Origin: JACRCT01 sp049841135
GTDB taxonomy: Bacteria > Myxococcota > Myxococcia > Myxococcales > UBA5297
Assembly: GCA_049841135.1 (NCBI GenBank)
Contig: JASGHK010000002.1
Coordinates: 1,115,194-1,179,193, forward strand
DNA length: 64,000 bases
Direction of reading: 5' to 3'
Under the pieces are notes generated by a model, which saw nothing but the letters and a program-made list of their open reading frames with translations, ran no database searches and was not told the origin of the DNA. The position numbers and the translations under genes were made by a program. The stretch's first letter is position 1, and every line of letters begins with the position of its first letter. Shown piece by piece: positions 18,754-28,800 of the stretch.

Positions 18754-20274
18754 TCAGACCTTCCCGCCCAGCACGATGCGGTTGGTGGCGCTGCGCGTCT
18801 CGCCGACGGAGCTGACGCGGACGCCAGCCTGATCGAACACCGGGCAGCGCGCCTCGCAGGTGCCGCAGCCGACGCACAGGCCCAGGTCGACGTACGGCCG
18901 CTTGAGCACCTTCTGGCTGCCGTCGCGCACGGTCACCGTCTCGAGCTTGAAGTAGATGGCCTTCTGCGCGGTCGGGCAGACTTCCTCGCAGACGATGCAC
19001 TCGGTGTCGTAGGCCCACGGCAGGCAGCGGCCCTTGTCGAACGCGGCCGAGCCGATCTTCACGGGCTCCGCCGCGGGAGGATTGCCGCGGCGCTGCGCCA
19101 GCGTCAGCGGGACGAGCGCGCCGGTGGGGCAGACGTTGCTGCACTGGGCGCAGTCGAGCTCGCAGCTGCCGATGCGCGGGACCAGCACCGGCGTCCAGAA
19201 GCCTTCGAACCCCGCCTCGTTGATCGCCGGCTGCAGTCCGCCGGTGGGGCAGATCTTCATGCACGCCCCGCACTTGAGGCAGCGCTCCACGAAGTCGCGC
19301 TCGGCCACCGCGCCGGGCGGGCGGATGCACTTGGGCTCGGGCCGCGGATCGACACCGGCCGAGGCGCGCATCAGCGGGCCCGCGGCGACGCCGGCCAGGG
19401 CCGCGCCAATCCACCGGCGGCGGCCGAGGTCGACGTCCGTCGTCGCAGCCTCTTCGCTTGGCAGGAATCCGTAGCTGAGCGCGCCCTTGGGGCACGCCTT
19501 CCCTTCGATGCAGTTGAAGCAGACCATGCACTCGGTGACGCGCACGGTGCCTTGCGGGTCGGCCGCGCCCTGGCAGTCGGCGCCGCAGACCTTGCAGCCG
19601 TTGCAGAGCCTCGTCTTCTTGGTCACCCGGAAGAGCGAGAACTTGGAGAGCAGGCCCAGGAGCGCGCCCAGCGGGCAGAGCACCCGGCAGTACAGCCGCG
19701 GGAAGACGAGGTTGAGCGCCAGCGCTCCCAGGAAGAAGACGGTGATCAGGAAGCCGCCCTGGAAGTGCCGCTCGCCCTGGTAGAGCCCGTACGCCACGTT
19801 GCTCGCCGCGGGGATGATCGCCGTCGACAGCCCGCGCCACGTCGAGGCGATGGGGTCGAGCCAGCCGATCTGCAAGCTGCCCATGGCCGCCGCGCCGAGC
19901 ATCGCCAGCAGGATGAAGTACTTCACCTTTTGCCAGCCGGGGCGGAAGGCGTTGGCCTTGGCCCGCTCCTGCACCTTCTTGCTGCGCCCCAGAAACCCCA
20001 GCACGTGGTGCAGCACGCCCATTGGGCACATCCAGCCGCAGAAGAAGCGGCCGAAGACGAGCGTGACCAGGACGATCGGGACCGACCACCACAAGGTGTG
20101 GCTGAACGAGCGGGTGGCCAGCGTCGTGCTGAGCGCCACCAGCGGGTCCATCTCCAGGAACACCTCGACGTCGTGCCCGCCGATCGTCGCGGCGGTCGTC
20201 GCGAAGACCAGGAAGAGGAAGACGCCGAGGAAGACGGCCTGCCAGACCCGCCGGAACCAGATGAAGGTGCGCAT
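18754..20274 (-). CDS. NapH/CcoG-type membrane polyferredoxin
   Basis: 506-aa protein. The N-terminal 240 aa hold about five transmembrane helices with the two hallmark cytoplasmic motifs FCGWMCPMG and YCRVLCPLG of the NapH/MauN/CcoG group. The C-terminal 270 aa carry numerous ferredoxin-type clusters: CNGCKVCGADC, CMVCFNC, CLKCGACMKICP, CAQCSNVCP, CIVCEEVCP and CVGCGTCEARCP. It would move electrons between the membrane and soluble or periplasmic partners. It is the last gene of a minus-strand operon after DUF362 (3-bp gap) and DUF6599 genes. A double-arginine-like GRRRWIGAALAG at residue 290 raises the possibility that the ferredoxin domain faces the periplasm. The topology is unproven. Confidence 0.85.
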   Translation of the reverse strand: MRTFIWFRRVWQAVFLGVFLFLVFATTAATIGGHDVEVFLEMDPLVALSTTLATRSFSHTLWWSVPIVLVTLVFGRFFCGWMCPMGVLHHVLGFLGRSKKVQERAKANAFRPGWQKVKYFILLAMLGAAAMGSLQIGWLDPIASTWRGLSTAIIPAASNVAYGLYQGERHFQGGFLITVFFLGALALNLVFPRLYCRVLCPLGALLGLLSKFSLFRVTKKTRLCNGCKVCGADCQGAADPQGTVRVTECMVCFNCIEGKACPKGALSYGFLPSEEAATTDVDLGRRRWIGAALAGVAAGPLMRASAGVDPRPEPKCIRPPGAVAERDFVERCLKCGACMKICPTGGLQPAINEAGFEGFWTPVLVPRIGSCELDCAQCSNVCPTGALVPLTLAQRRGNPPAAEPVKIGSAAFDKGRCLPWAYDTECIVCEEVCPTAQKAIYFKLETVTVRDGSQKVLKRPYVDLGLCVGCGTCEARCPVFDQAGVRVSSVGETRSATNRIVLGGKV

Positions 20275-20277
20275 GGC

Positions 20278-21375
20278 CTATCCGTTCACTTCCGCGAGCT
20301 TGAGGCTCTTGTAGTCGCTCTTGCCGAGGCCAGCCTTCTCCGCCTCGTCGATGAACTTCGCCGCTTCGCGCGTGACGCCCAGCAGCGTGATGCCCCAGGC
20401 GTCGAGCGCCACCTCGTCGGTGGAGGCCGCGAGCAGGTCCATCCGCTTGACGTCGTCGAGGCTGCCGCCGGACGGCCCGTTGCCGGTGAGGATGCGGGTC
20501 GCGTCGAGCAGGGTCAGGGTGGGCTTCACCATCGCCGCCAGGTCGGCGATCGACTTGTGGATCTCCTGGTGCAGCCGCACGCGGTGGCCGCCGAGCGCGC
20601 CGTACCAGTTCTTCATGGAGAGCGTCGCTCCGGAGAGGCTGTGCTGCTTGACCAGCGGCAGGTTGATGATCTTGTCGGCCTCGACGAACGGGAAGAGCAC
20701 GTCGGCGACCTTGAGCAGGCTGCCGCCCACCGCGACCTCGCGGAAGGTGGTCCCGTCGGGCATCACCACCGTGGCGCCCGCCTCGCCGGCCGCCTTCCTG
20801 ATGCCGGAGCGGTCGAAGCAGCGGTCGGCGGTGTTGACCGGCACGTCGGCCACCCAGATCTTCGCGGCGCCGGCGGCCTTGACCATCCGCACCACCGCGG
20901 CGACCACGTCGGGGTTGGTGTTGGCCGCCTGCTCGGGAAGCCGGTTCCAGCCGACGTTGGGCTTGATGAGGACCTTGTCACCCGGCTTGACGAAGACGCC
21001 CATCCCGCCCAGCGCCTCCACCGCCTTCTGGGCGTTCACCGCGGCGTCGGCGCCGTGGACGATGGCCATCTGGTTCGAGCCCGGCGGCAGGACGATCCGG
21101 TGGTCCTTGATGGAGAGCAGCTTCTTGTTGTTGCTGCCCTCCTCCGGCATGAGCGAAGCGGCCTTGCGGTCGGTGAGCGCAGCGGCGGCGCCGACCGTGC
21201 CCAGGGCGACTGCGCTCGTCGTGGCGACCTGCATCAGCTCGCGGCGGGTCAGCCGTCGCGGGCCCTCCTCGAGCGGCGGGACCTGAACGAGCGGCTCGAC
21301 CGGCTTGGGCGGCGCCACCTCGGGGACCTGCTGCGGCAGCGTCGCGGGTCCCTTCTTGTCGTCGGGAGGGCTCAT
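20278..21375 (-). CDS. Tat-exported DUF362 protein (paralogue 1)
   Basis: 365-aa DUF362-domain protein. The N-terminal 40 aa are Pro-rich and cytoplasmic, then a twin-arginine signal (LTRRELMQVATTSAVALGTV) indicates export of a folded protein, possibly with a cofactor. Domain landmarks: IKPNVGWNRL, a Cys in ADRCFDRSGI, and INLPLVKQHSLSGATLSMKN followed by a Gly. Family function is not established; members often occur beside ferredoxins. It overlaps the DUF6599 gene start by 4 bp (ATGA) and is 3 bp from the polyferredoxin gene, a tight coupled operon. It shares the same domain with the genes at 23308 and 24708. Confidence 0.85.
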   Translation of the reverse strand: MSPPDDKKGPATLPQQVPEVAPPKPVEPLVQVPPLEEGPRRLTRRELMQVATTSAVALGTVGAAAALTDRKAASLMPEEGSNNKKLLSIKDHRIVLPPGSNQMAIVHGADAAVNAQKAVEALGGMGVFVKPGDKVLIKPNVGWNRLPEQAANTNPDVVAAVVRMVKAAGAAKIWVADVPVNTADRCFDRSGIRKAAGEAGATVVMPDGTTFREVAVGGSLLKVADVLFPFVEADKIINLPLVKQHSLSGATLSMKNWYGALGGHRVRLHQEIHKSIADLAAMVKPTLTLLDATRILTGNGPSGGSLDDVKRMDLLAASTDEVALDAWGITLLGVTREAAKFIDEAEKAGLGKSDYKSLKLAEVNG

Positions 21376-22448
21376 CGCGCCTTCCTCCGCAGCGCCTTGG
21401 CGAGCGGGAACAGCGCCGACTCGCCCCGAGCGTCGAAGCTCGTGAGCTTCACGTAGTAGCGGTCGGACCAGAAGACGAAGGAGAGATTGCCGGTGATGGC
21501 CTCGTCCCAGCCGTCGACGGGCTGGGCATTCTTGGAACGCTCCTTCTCGAAGATGGCCTTGGCGTTCTCCGGCTTGGCCATGTCGTAGACGGCGCAGTCG
21601 AGGTCACTGCCCTCGGCGCTGGCGAGCTCGGTCGCGGCCAGCTTGCGGAAGCCGCGCTCGATGAAGACCGGCGCACCGCCGTCGATGTAGTCGAACAGGC
21701 CCTTGGAGTCGTAGAGCGCGACCTTCTCCTTGACCTTGGCCCCGCCCAGCTCGCCGTCGAAGAGCGCGGCCAGCGCCTTGTCCTCCTCGCCGGAGGGAGC
21801 GGCGGCGACAGCTGGTTCGCCCGCGGGCTTGGCCACAGCCCCTGTCGCGATCGCCACCGGCGGCGTCGCGGTCCGCTCCTTGATCTTCTGCGCCAGCTTG
21901 GCCAGCTGGGCCTCGCCCTTGGGATCGAACGCGGTGAGCTTGATGTAGTAGGGCCCGGAGTGGAAGACGAAGCTCATCGCCCCGGAGATGGCCGCCGGCC
22001 AGCCTTCGACCGCCTTGGCGTTGGACGACTTCTCCTTGTTGAAGATGGCGGTGGAGTTCTCGGGCGTGGCCATGTCGTAGACGTCGCAGACCACGTCGCT
22101 GCCCTCGAGCTTCAGCTCCGCCGCGCCCAGGCGCCGGAAGCCGCGCTCGATGAAGACCGGCGCGCCGCCGTCGATGTAGTCGAACAGGCCGTTCGAGTCG
22201 TAGAGCTTGGCCTTCTCGCCCGGGCCGAGCAGCCCGTCGAAGAGCGCGAGCAGCGCCCCGTCGGCGTCGGCCGGCTTGGCGCTCGCGGCTGCGGCAGCAG
22301 GAGCGCTTGGCTGTGCGCCAGGAGGCGCCGCGGGCTTGGCGGCCGCCGTCAGTCGCTCCGGCGGCGGTGGGGTGAGCCCCTGGTGAACGACCCAGGCGAC
22401 GAGGGCGATGGGGACGGCGGTGAGCGTGACGATGGCGAGTTTTCGCAA
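21372..22448 (-). CDS. Membrane-anchored protein with two DUF6599-type domains
   Basis: 358 aa. A TTG start (GAGG upstream) leads into an N-terminal helix (LAIVTLTAVPIALVAWVVHQ) that anchors or exports the protein. An Ala/Pro linker follows, then two copies of one domain of about 130 aa (residues 60-195 and 210-355). Each copy has LYDSxGLFDYIDGGAPVFIE near its start, VYDMAxPENxxAIF in the middle and a YYxKLTxFD-type end. These match the DUF6599 pattern (Y-x-Y-I-x-G-G-A). The function of this domain is unknown. First gene of the DUF6599-DUF362-polyferredoxin operon; translational overlap ATGA with the next gene. Confidence 0.8.
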   Translation of the reverse strand: MRKLAIVTLTAVPIALVAWVVHQGLTPPPPERLTAAAKPAAPPGAQPSAPAAAAASAKPADADGALLALFDGLLGPGEKAKLYDSNGLFDYIDGGAPVFIERGFRRLGAAELKLEGSDVVCDVYDMATPENSTAIFNKEKSSNAKAVEGWPAAISGAMSFVFHSGPYYIKLTAFDPKGEAQLAKLAQKIKERTATPPVAIATGAVAKPAGEPAVAAAPSGEEDKALAALFDGELGGAKVKEKVALYDSKGLFDYIDGGAPVFIERGFRKLAATELASAEGSDLDCAVYDMAKPENAKAIFEKERSKNAQPVDGWDEAITGNLSFVFWSDRYYVKLTSFDARGESALFPLAKALRRKAR

Positions 22449-22633
22449 GGCGACCTCGAGGGCGCCAGCTTACACGCAGATTCGCCGGCGCGAGCACGCT
22501 CGGGCGCGCCCGTGTCGCGCCCGCCCCTCGACCGCAGCAGGGGGCCCCTTGCCACGCAAGCCTTCGACCCGCGAGAATCCCGCCGCTCGAACTCATCTGC
22601 GCGCCGGGCCGGTGCGCGTTTCTCGGAGGGACA

Positions 22634-23212
22634 ATGAAGCAGACCGTAGCGATCGTGGCTTCCATCCTCGGCGGCGTGCTCCTGGCCGGCTGCGGCCCCA
22701 CCAACGCCGCGGGTCCCGATGCGGGCCCGCCCTTCGACATCAAGACCGCCTTCCCCGCCGACCAGGCCATCACCGGCTGGGAGCAGGACACGACATTGGA
22801 TTCGACGACCGGCCCGGTGGTCTACGCCACTGCGAAGGCCGTGGACGACAGCGACATCGACGGCGATGTGGTGCCCTTCACCGACGTAGGCTTCAGCCAG
22901 CTGGCCCGCGAGCATTTCAAGAGCGAGGCCTACACCCTCGACCTGCGCGTGTGGCAGATGAACGCCGACACCAAGGGCAAGACGATCTACGAGAGCATCC
23001 TTCTCACCAGCCGCTACAAGATCATCACTTTCACCGACCAGGCCATCGGTACCGCGGGCCGCTCGGGCAACAGCGGCACGATGTGGCGCGTCAACTCGTA
23101 CAAGGGTGCCTACTTCGTCGAGGCGATGCTCTCGCTCTCGGAGGAGCCGGACACCGCCGGCCGCGACGACGCGATCAAGTTCGTGAAGTACGCGGTCGAG
23201 AAGCTGCCCTAG
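22634..23212 (+). CDS. Lipoprotein with divergent DUF6599-like domain
   Basis: 192-aa lipoprotein (lipobox VLLAGC, residues 15-20) with GGAGGG before the ATG. The mature part starts FPADQAITGWEQD, resembling the opening of DUF6599 domains, and continues with a beta-rich domain ending in VNSYKGAYFVEAMLSLSEE and FVKYAVEKLP, comparable in layout to the two-domain protein encoded divergently upstream. The Y-I-x-G-G-A motif is replaced (VVPFTDVGFSQL), so it is a diverged copy at best. Divergent from the redox operon and followed by a strong terminator, so it has its own promoter in the 185-bp gap. Confidence 0.6.
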   Translation: MKQTVAIVASILGGVLLAGCGPTNAAGPDAGPPFDIKTAFPADQAITGWEQDTTLDSTTGPVVYATAKAVDDSDIDGDVVPFTDVGFSQLAREHFKSEAYTLDLRVWQMNADTKGKTIYESILLTSRYKIITFTDQAIGTAGRSGNSGTMWRVNSYKGAYFVEAMLSLSEEPDTAGRDDAIKFVKYAVEKLP

Positions 23213-23242
23213 CTAGCTAGCCGTCGATTCCGCCTGGAACCT

Positions 23243-23275
23243 CGAGCCCCTCGGCCTTGCGGCGCGAGGGGCTCG
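23243..23275. terminator. Perfect 11-bp hairpin between convergent genes
   Basis: CGAGCCCCTCG and CGAGGGGCTCG form a perfect stem with an 11-nt loop, between the stop at 23212 (+) and the stop at 23308 (-). It would serve both genes. Confidence 0.65.
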
Positions 23276-23307
23276 TTCGTTGCGGGCGGAGGAGCGCCCT
23301 GCCTGGC

Positions 23308-24375
23308 TCAGAGGGTTCTCTGGTCGAGCACGTACTCGAGCTTGCCGAGCCGGAGCTTGGCAGCCCCCTCGAGCCAGCCGGTCAACGTCGAGTCCACCGG
23401 CCCCAGCTTCTCCATGTTCCTGGCCTCGCGCAGCGCGTTCGCCTTGTCCAGCGAGTAGCTGTCGAGCGCCAGCGGGTCGGCGGCGACGGCGATGGTCTTG
23501 ACCACGGTGTCCGGGGGATCGGACGTGCCTCCGGTCACGATCGCCTGGTAGGCGTCGAGGACGTGCAGCCGCATCGACCGGCTGATGGGCGGCAGCGCGT
23601 AGAGCAGCGGCAGCGTCTGGACCAGGTTCTTGTGGTAGGCGGCCGGGATGTCGATGAGGCCGTAGATGTTCTTGAACGCCGCGGTCACGCCGGACACGTC
23701 GTGCGTCTTGAGGACCGGCACGTTGATGGTGACGTCGGTCAGCTCGGTGAGGATGCGGCTGAGCCGCGGCGTCTTGCCGGCGATGGCGCCGCAGATGGGC
23801 TCGCCGTAGCCCGGTCCGCTCTCGTCGTCGGGCGACTGCACCGTGCCCAGCACCTGCGCGCCGCCCACCGTCGCCGAGCTGAACCCGCACCGCTTCAGCT
23901 CGTCCGCGCGCCGGTCCCACACGATGATCTGCTCCAGGCTCACGCCCAGCGTCTCGACCAGGATCTCGACCAACGCCTTCACCAGGGGCGCCGAGGTCGG
24001 GCAGCTGGCGTTGAGGCAGTTGACCTTGATGCCGATGCGCGTCGAGCTGCCGTACTCGGGGAACAGCTGCCTCCAGAGCTCGACCGAGGGCGCCAGACCC
24101 AGGAGCGCCGCCTCGAGCATCGGGCGAACGTGCGCCTCCTGCAGCGCATACCGCGGCTTGGTGATGACGCTCGCCTCGCAGAAGACCTCGGAGACCTTCC
24201 CGACGAGCGCCGCGGGCACCTCAGGGGACTCGCCCAGGCAGGCCTCGGTCACGCGCGGCCAGTGACCACCCACGTCAGGGAAACAGCCCGCCACCCCCGC
24301 CAGCGAGGCGGCGCCGGCTGCGCGCGCGGCGTCTTTCAGGAACTGCCGTCGGGTCTTGGCGTCTGGGCGTGTCAT
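23308..24375 (-). CDS. Tat-exported DUF362 protein (paralogue 2)
   Basis: 355-aa DUF362 protein starting at the ATG at 24375. A twin-arginine signal (TRRQFLKDAARAAGAASLAG) with a Cys at its end (VAGC) suggests a Tat lipoprotein. Domain landmarks seen in the other two copies are present: IKVNCLN (K-x-N), a Cys in DELKRCGFSS, and INVPVLKTHDVSGVTAAFKN followed by YGLID. Additional Cys residues (EACLGE, CEAS, CPTSAP, GEPICGA) could bind metal. It converges on the lipoprotein gene at 22634 and is divergent, across a repeat-bearing gap, from paralogue 3. Function unknown; periplasmic redox or metal role inferred from context. Confidence 0.82.
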   Translation of the reverse strand: MTRPDAKTRRQFLKDAARAAGAASLAGVAGCFPDVGGHWPRVTEACLGESPEVPAALVGKVSEVFCEASVITKPRYALQEAHVRPMLEAALLGLAPSVELWRQLFPEYGSSTRIGIKVNCLNASCPTSAPLVKALVEILVETLGVSLEQIIVWDRRADELKRCGFSSATVGGAQVLGTVQSPDDESGPGYGEPICGAIAGKTPRLSRILTELTDVTINVPVLKTHDVSGVTAAFKNIYGLIDIPAAYHKNLVQTLPLLYALPPISRSMRLHVLDAYQAIVTGGTSDPPDTVVKTIAVAADPLALDSYSLDKANALREARNMEKLGPVDSTLTGWLEGAAKLRLGKLEYVLDQRTL

Positions 24376-24707
24376 CGAGGCTTGGAGTATAGCCGAGGCG
24401 CCCGAGGGGCCAGCGACCGGGCGGATCGGTCGCCCATCCGGGGCCGCCCTTCCGCGCTGGGCAGGAGCCTGGCTGGCCCAAACACCAGATGCCGAAGGCG
24501 CGCCGCATGCCGTGCCGCAGGCCCGCCCCTCGGATCGCCGGCCTCGTGCCGGCAGGAGGCCGGCGATCCGCGGGTGGTTCCAGGCGGGGGCCGGCAGCCG
24601 CACGCAGTGCGCGCTCCCCCGACCCGGCGTCTGGATGCGCGCTCTGGAAAACCTGTAGGATGTCCGACGTTTCCGAGCCGGAACCCTTCAGCCTACGGAG
24701 CCCCACG
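24376..24707. other. 332-bp divergent intergenic region
   Basis: It separates two divergent DUF362 genes and must hold both promoters. The only clear structure is the repeat-A hairpin at 24532-24569. I see no small ORF with a convincing ribosome site apart from the start of the 24708 gene. Confidence 0.6.
24532..24569. repeat. Repeat family A, complete hairpin copy
   Basis: GGATCGCCGGCCT (24532-24544) and AGGCCGGCGATCC (24557-24569) form a perfect 13-bp stem with a 12-nt loop. Related arms occur at 25709-25826, 49568-49629 and 57888-57917, always outside or at the edge of genes, typical of a REP/BIME-like family. Confidence 0.8.
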
Positions 24708-25625
24708 ATGAAGCTGACCCGCCGGACCTTCCTCGGTGCCTCGGTCGCCGCCGTCGCCGGCCTCAAGAACGCGGACGCACTCGCGGCTGCCGCCCCCACG
24801 GGCCCCGACCTCGTCGAGGTGAGCGGCACCGACGTGCCCGCGATGGTGAAGGCGGCGTTCGACGCCTACGGCGGCATCGGCAAGTTCGTGCGCTCCGGCG
24901 ACTACGTGGTGCTCAAGCCCAACGCCGGCTTCGCCAACCCGGCGGCCTGGGGCTCGACGACCAACCCGGACGTCGTGGTCGCGGTCGCCAAGGCCTGCCT
25001 GGACGCCAAGGCCAAGCAGGTGCTCATCGTCGAGTACCCGCAGGCCAAGGGCGAGAAGTGCCTGGAGCGCTGCGGGCTCACCGGCGCGCTGGCCGCGGTG
25101 CCGGCGGTGAAGGTGAAGGTCCTCACCGGCGCCGCGGGTGAGTACCAGAAGACCGAGATCAAGGACGGCGTGGCCCTCAAGTCGGTCGAGCTGTCCAAGG
25201 CGTTCCTCTCCGCCGACGTCTTCATCAACCTGCCGGTGGCCAAGCACCACTTCCAGGCCGGCGTCTCGCTGGGCCTGAAGAACTTCATGGGGCTCATCCA
25301 GGACCGGCAGCTCTTCCACACCACTCTGGACCTGCAGCAGGCCGTCGCCGACCTCGGCCGGGTCTGCAAGCCGCAGCTGACCCTCCTCGACGCCACCCGC
25401 GCGCTGTTGACCAACGGCCCCGCCGGCCCCGGCGAGACCGTGACGCCCAACAAGCTCATCGCCGGGCGCATGGTGGCCTCGGTCGATGCCTACGGCCTCA
25501 CCGTGGCGCGCTTCGGCCAGAAGCAGCTCACGCCCGCGGACGTGAAGCACATCGAGCTGGCGAGCAAGGCGGGGCTCGGGTCGATCGACCTGGCCAAGCT
25601 CGACGTCAAGAAGGTCACCGTCTAG
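24708..25625 (+). CDS. Tat-exported DUF362 protein (paralogue 3)
   Basis: 305-aa DUF362 protein; ATG at 24708 with GGAG upstream. Twin-arginine signal LTRRTFLGASVAAVAGL. Landmarks: LKPNAGFANP, GEKCLERCGLTGA with two Cys, and INLPVAKHHFQAGVSLGLKN followed by FMGLI. The last 70 aa (LLTNGPAG, then ASKAGLGSIDLAKLDV) align with the end of paralogue 1 (ILTGNGPSG, then AEKAGLGKSDYKSLKL), so 1 and 3 are closer to each other than to 2. Followed 143 bp later, same strand, by the propeller/DUF6599/barrel fusion gene. Periplasmic; activity unknown. Confidence 0.85.
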   Translation: MKLTRRTFLGASVAAVAGLKNADALAAAAPTGPDLVEVSGTDVPAMVKAAFDAYGGIGKFVRSGDYVVLKPNAGFANPAAWGSTTNPDVVVAVAKACLDAKAKQVLIVEYPQAKGEKCLERCGLTGALAAVPAVKVKVLTGAAGEYQKTEIKDGVALKSVELSKAFLSADVFINLPVAKHHFQAGVSLGLKNFMGLIQDRQLFHTTLDLQQAVADLGRVCKPQLTLLDATRALLTNGPAGPGETVTPNKLIAGRMVASVDAYGLTVARFGQKQLTPADVKHIELASKAGLGSIDLAKLDVKKVTV

Positions 25626-25708
25626 TCGCTCCCCACGGAGCTCCATCCCGACTCCGGTTCGGCGCTTCGCTTCCCTTCGAACCGTAGTCCTGAGCGCGGC
25701 CCAGCCCC

Positions 25709-25826
25709 GGATCGCCGGCCTTGTGCCGGCGCAGTTCCCCGCAGGCCCGCGTCAGCGAGATCACCGGCATGAGCAAGACGCTTCTGGGCAACTCCCCGAG
25801 CTGCTCCGGCACGAGGCCGGCGTATC
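25709..25826. repeat. Repeat family A, split-arm copy spanning a gene start
   Basis: Arm GGATCGCCGGCCTTGTGCCG (from 25709) is nearly the reverse complement of CCGGCACGAGGCCGGCGTAT (from 25806), giving a 118-bp element with arms of about 20 bp. The right arm lies inside the 5' coding end of the following gene. Confidence 0.7.
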
Positions 25827-28800
25827 AGAGCTCGCGCCTCCGCGTCCCGCTGGCTGTCTCGGCCACGCTCCTGGTCCTCTTCGTCTCCTCCCCGGCCCTG
25901 GCCCGCAACCCGCCCATCGCCATCGACCCCGTCGAAGGCGTCTGGATCGGCGCGGGCGAGATCTTCGTCCACCAGGCCAAGGACCGCTGGAGCGTCTTCG
26001 CCGGCGGCGCCACGGTGAACAAGCTGGTGGTCGACGACAAGACGCTGTGGATCGCCACCGACGACGGCGCCATCCGCTTCGACCCGGGCAGCCGCGCCGC
26101 CACCCGCCTGACCATGGACGACGGGCTGCCCAGCCAGTCCGTCTCCGCCGTCGCCTACGACGACAAGTACGTCTGGTTCGCCACCAACAAGGGCCTGGCG
26201 CGCTACCGCAAGCACGACCGCACCTTCCGCATCTACACCGACGCCGAGGGCCTGCCCCACAAGGCCGTCAACGACGCGCTGACCGTCGGCCGCCAGGTCT
26301 GGTTCGCCACCCGCGCCGGCGTCGCCTTCTACGACCCCGACGTCGACGGGCTGCGCGGCTTCAGCGTGGCCGACGGCCTGGTGGGCGACGACTTCCTCGA
26401 GCTCTACCAGCTGGGCGACGACGTCTGGGTCCGCACCGACGTCGGCCTCTCGCGCATCCGGCCCAAGACCCGCGTCATCTCCAACTTCCCGTTCAAGGCC
26501 ATCGGCGGCGAGCAGATCCGCACGTTCGTGCTCGACGGCGACACGGTCTGGCTGGGCACCGAGAACGGGCTGATGAACTACGTCAACTCCTCGGACGCCT
26601 TCGTCCCCTTCCCGCAGCAGGCGGCGCTGGAGGGCAAGGCGGTGGTCGGCGTCGAGACCTTCACCGACTACCTGTTCATCGCCACCGACAAGGAGATCGT
26701 CCAGTACAACAAGCTCAACCGCTCCATGAAGCGCTACACCGAGGCCGACGGCCTGGGGAAGCGCGAGGGGGCGATGGGCACGCTCCTCTCCGGCGGCCTG
26801 TACACCGTGCTCTTCCCCGACGGCGCGTGGGTGCTCGACATCGCCCGCGAGCTCTGGGGCCAGCGCGGCCGCGAGGTCACCGAGGAGGCGGGCAAGAAGG
26901 GCAGCTGGCGCATCTTCGGCACCCTCAACGCCGAGGACCCCATCGACCTCACCGTGAAGGGCCCGCTGGTCTGCAGCAAGCAGGACGGCCCGGAGTGCAA
27001 GCAGAAGCTGACCGACGAGCGCTTCAACACCGGCGTCGTCGGCTTCGGCGCCGGCTACCGCTTCGAGGAGGGCCGCACCCTGGACGCCTACGCCCGCCTC
27101 GACTACGGCCAGCTCGAGGCCGACGGCATCCGCGACCTCCAGTACAAGATCGAGTACCTGGGCAACCCCGACGACGTGCTGCGCGAGGTCCGCCTCGAGG
27201 ACAAGCTCAAGTACCGCACCGTCGAGGAGGGCCTGGAGCGCCCGCTGCTCCTGCAGGGCGTGCATGCCCGCGCCGCGTCCAAGGGCGCCGAGCCGGTCAT
27301 CGCCGCCACCGTCGAGGGCGGCCTGCGCCGCGGCGCCGCGCTGCGCGACTTCATCACCGGCCCGCGCCAGGACATCTACACGCTCTCCAAGAAGTACATC
27401 CTGCCCGGCAGCGAGCGGGTCTGGGTCGACGGCGAGCTGCTCACCAACGGCAGCGACTACACCATCATCTACCCCGCCGGACAGCTGGCCTTCCTGGACC
27501 CGGAGCGCGTCGACGACCTCTCGGTCATCGAGGTCGAGTACGAGTACGACCTGATGCCCAAGAAGGGCCTGGGCCAGCTCTCGCTGCTCGATCTCTTGCC
27601 TGCGGACAAGGAGGTCGGCGACTGGACGCGCACCGGCGAGGCGCGGCTCATCAGCGAGGAGGGCGGGCTCTACGCGCAGATCGACGGAGCGGCCCCCAAG
27701 TACATCGAGCGCGGCTGGACCCGCTCGGTCTACGCCGAGTACCGCCAGGGCAGCCGCAACATCCAGGTCGCCATCCACGACATGGGCGTCGAGGCCAACG
27801 CGCTGCTCATCTACAACAACGACCTGCCGCCGGCGCGCGAGCCGGTGCCCGACCGCGACAACCTGGTGCTCGACGTGGGCCTGGCGACGAGCTACGCCGC
27901 CAAGGCGCACGCCGGCACCTACTACATCGAGCTCTCCATCGACGAGAAGAGCGACCCCGCCAAGCAGAGCCTCAAGCTCTTCGCCAGCCAGAATCCTCGA
28001 CCGCGGCAGCAACACCGGCTCGCTCGCCGTCGAGGGCCCCCAGGAGTGGCTGGCCGCCGCGCGCGTCGCCTCCTCCCCCTTCGCCGGCAGCGAGTTCGGC
28101 GCGCGCATCATCCAGACCCAGGGCTTCGGCTCCCGCGTCAACGAAGCGCCGCTGCGGCGGCTGACCATGGGCATCGCCGACGCGCGCTACGAGACCGACA
28201 TCGGCCAGGGCGGACGGCTGACCGGCTACGCCGAGGTCGCCGGCACCCACGACGGCGGCACCAAGAAGGACGGCTGGGCCGCGATGGGCAAGGTCCGCGT
28301 CGCCCACCCGAACATCGAGGGCACGCTCTCGGCGCAGCACCACAGCGCGGACTACACGCCTCTGGGCAGCGACCAGACGATGTACGGCAAGCTCGACGAC
28401 GACCTCCGCTTCAACGCCACGGGCTACCCGGTGCGCTGGCTGCCGGTGACCGGGTTCTTCGTGCGCGAAATGGCCCACGACGAGCTGGGCAACAACGGCG
28501 TCGTCCAGCACGCCATGGGCCGCGTCCAGCTCAACAAGGACGGGCTGCCGTCGCTGTCGCTCCAGGGCGGCCACACGCTCCTGCAGAGCGCCGAGCAGGA
28601 GACCGGCCGCTACAAGATCGTCGCGCAGGCCGACTACGACCTCGCCCGCTTCCCGCTCAATTACCTCAAGTTCAAGACCTTCTCCGTCCGCGGCCTCTAC
28701 AGCTTCTCGCAGGGCGAGACCAAGGAGGACGGCACCTACTCCCACGGCGACCGCGTCCAGCTGGCGCGCATCGAGACCAAGATCGCCCCGACCAACACCG

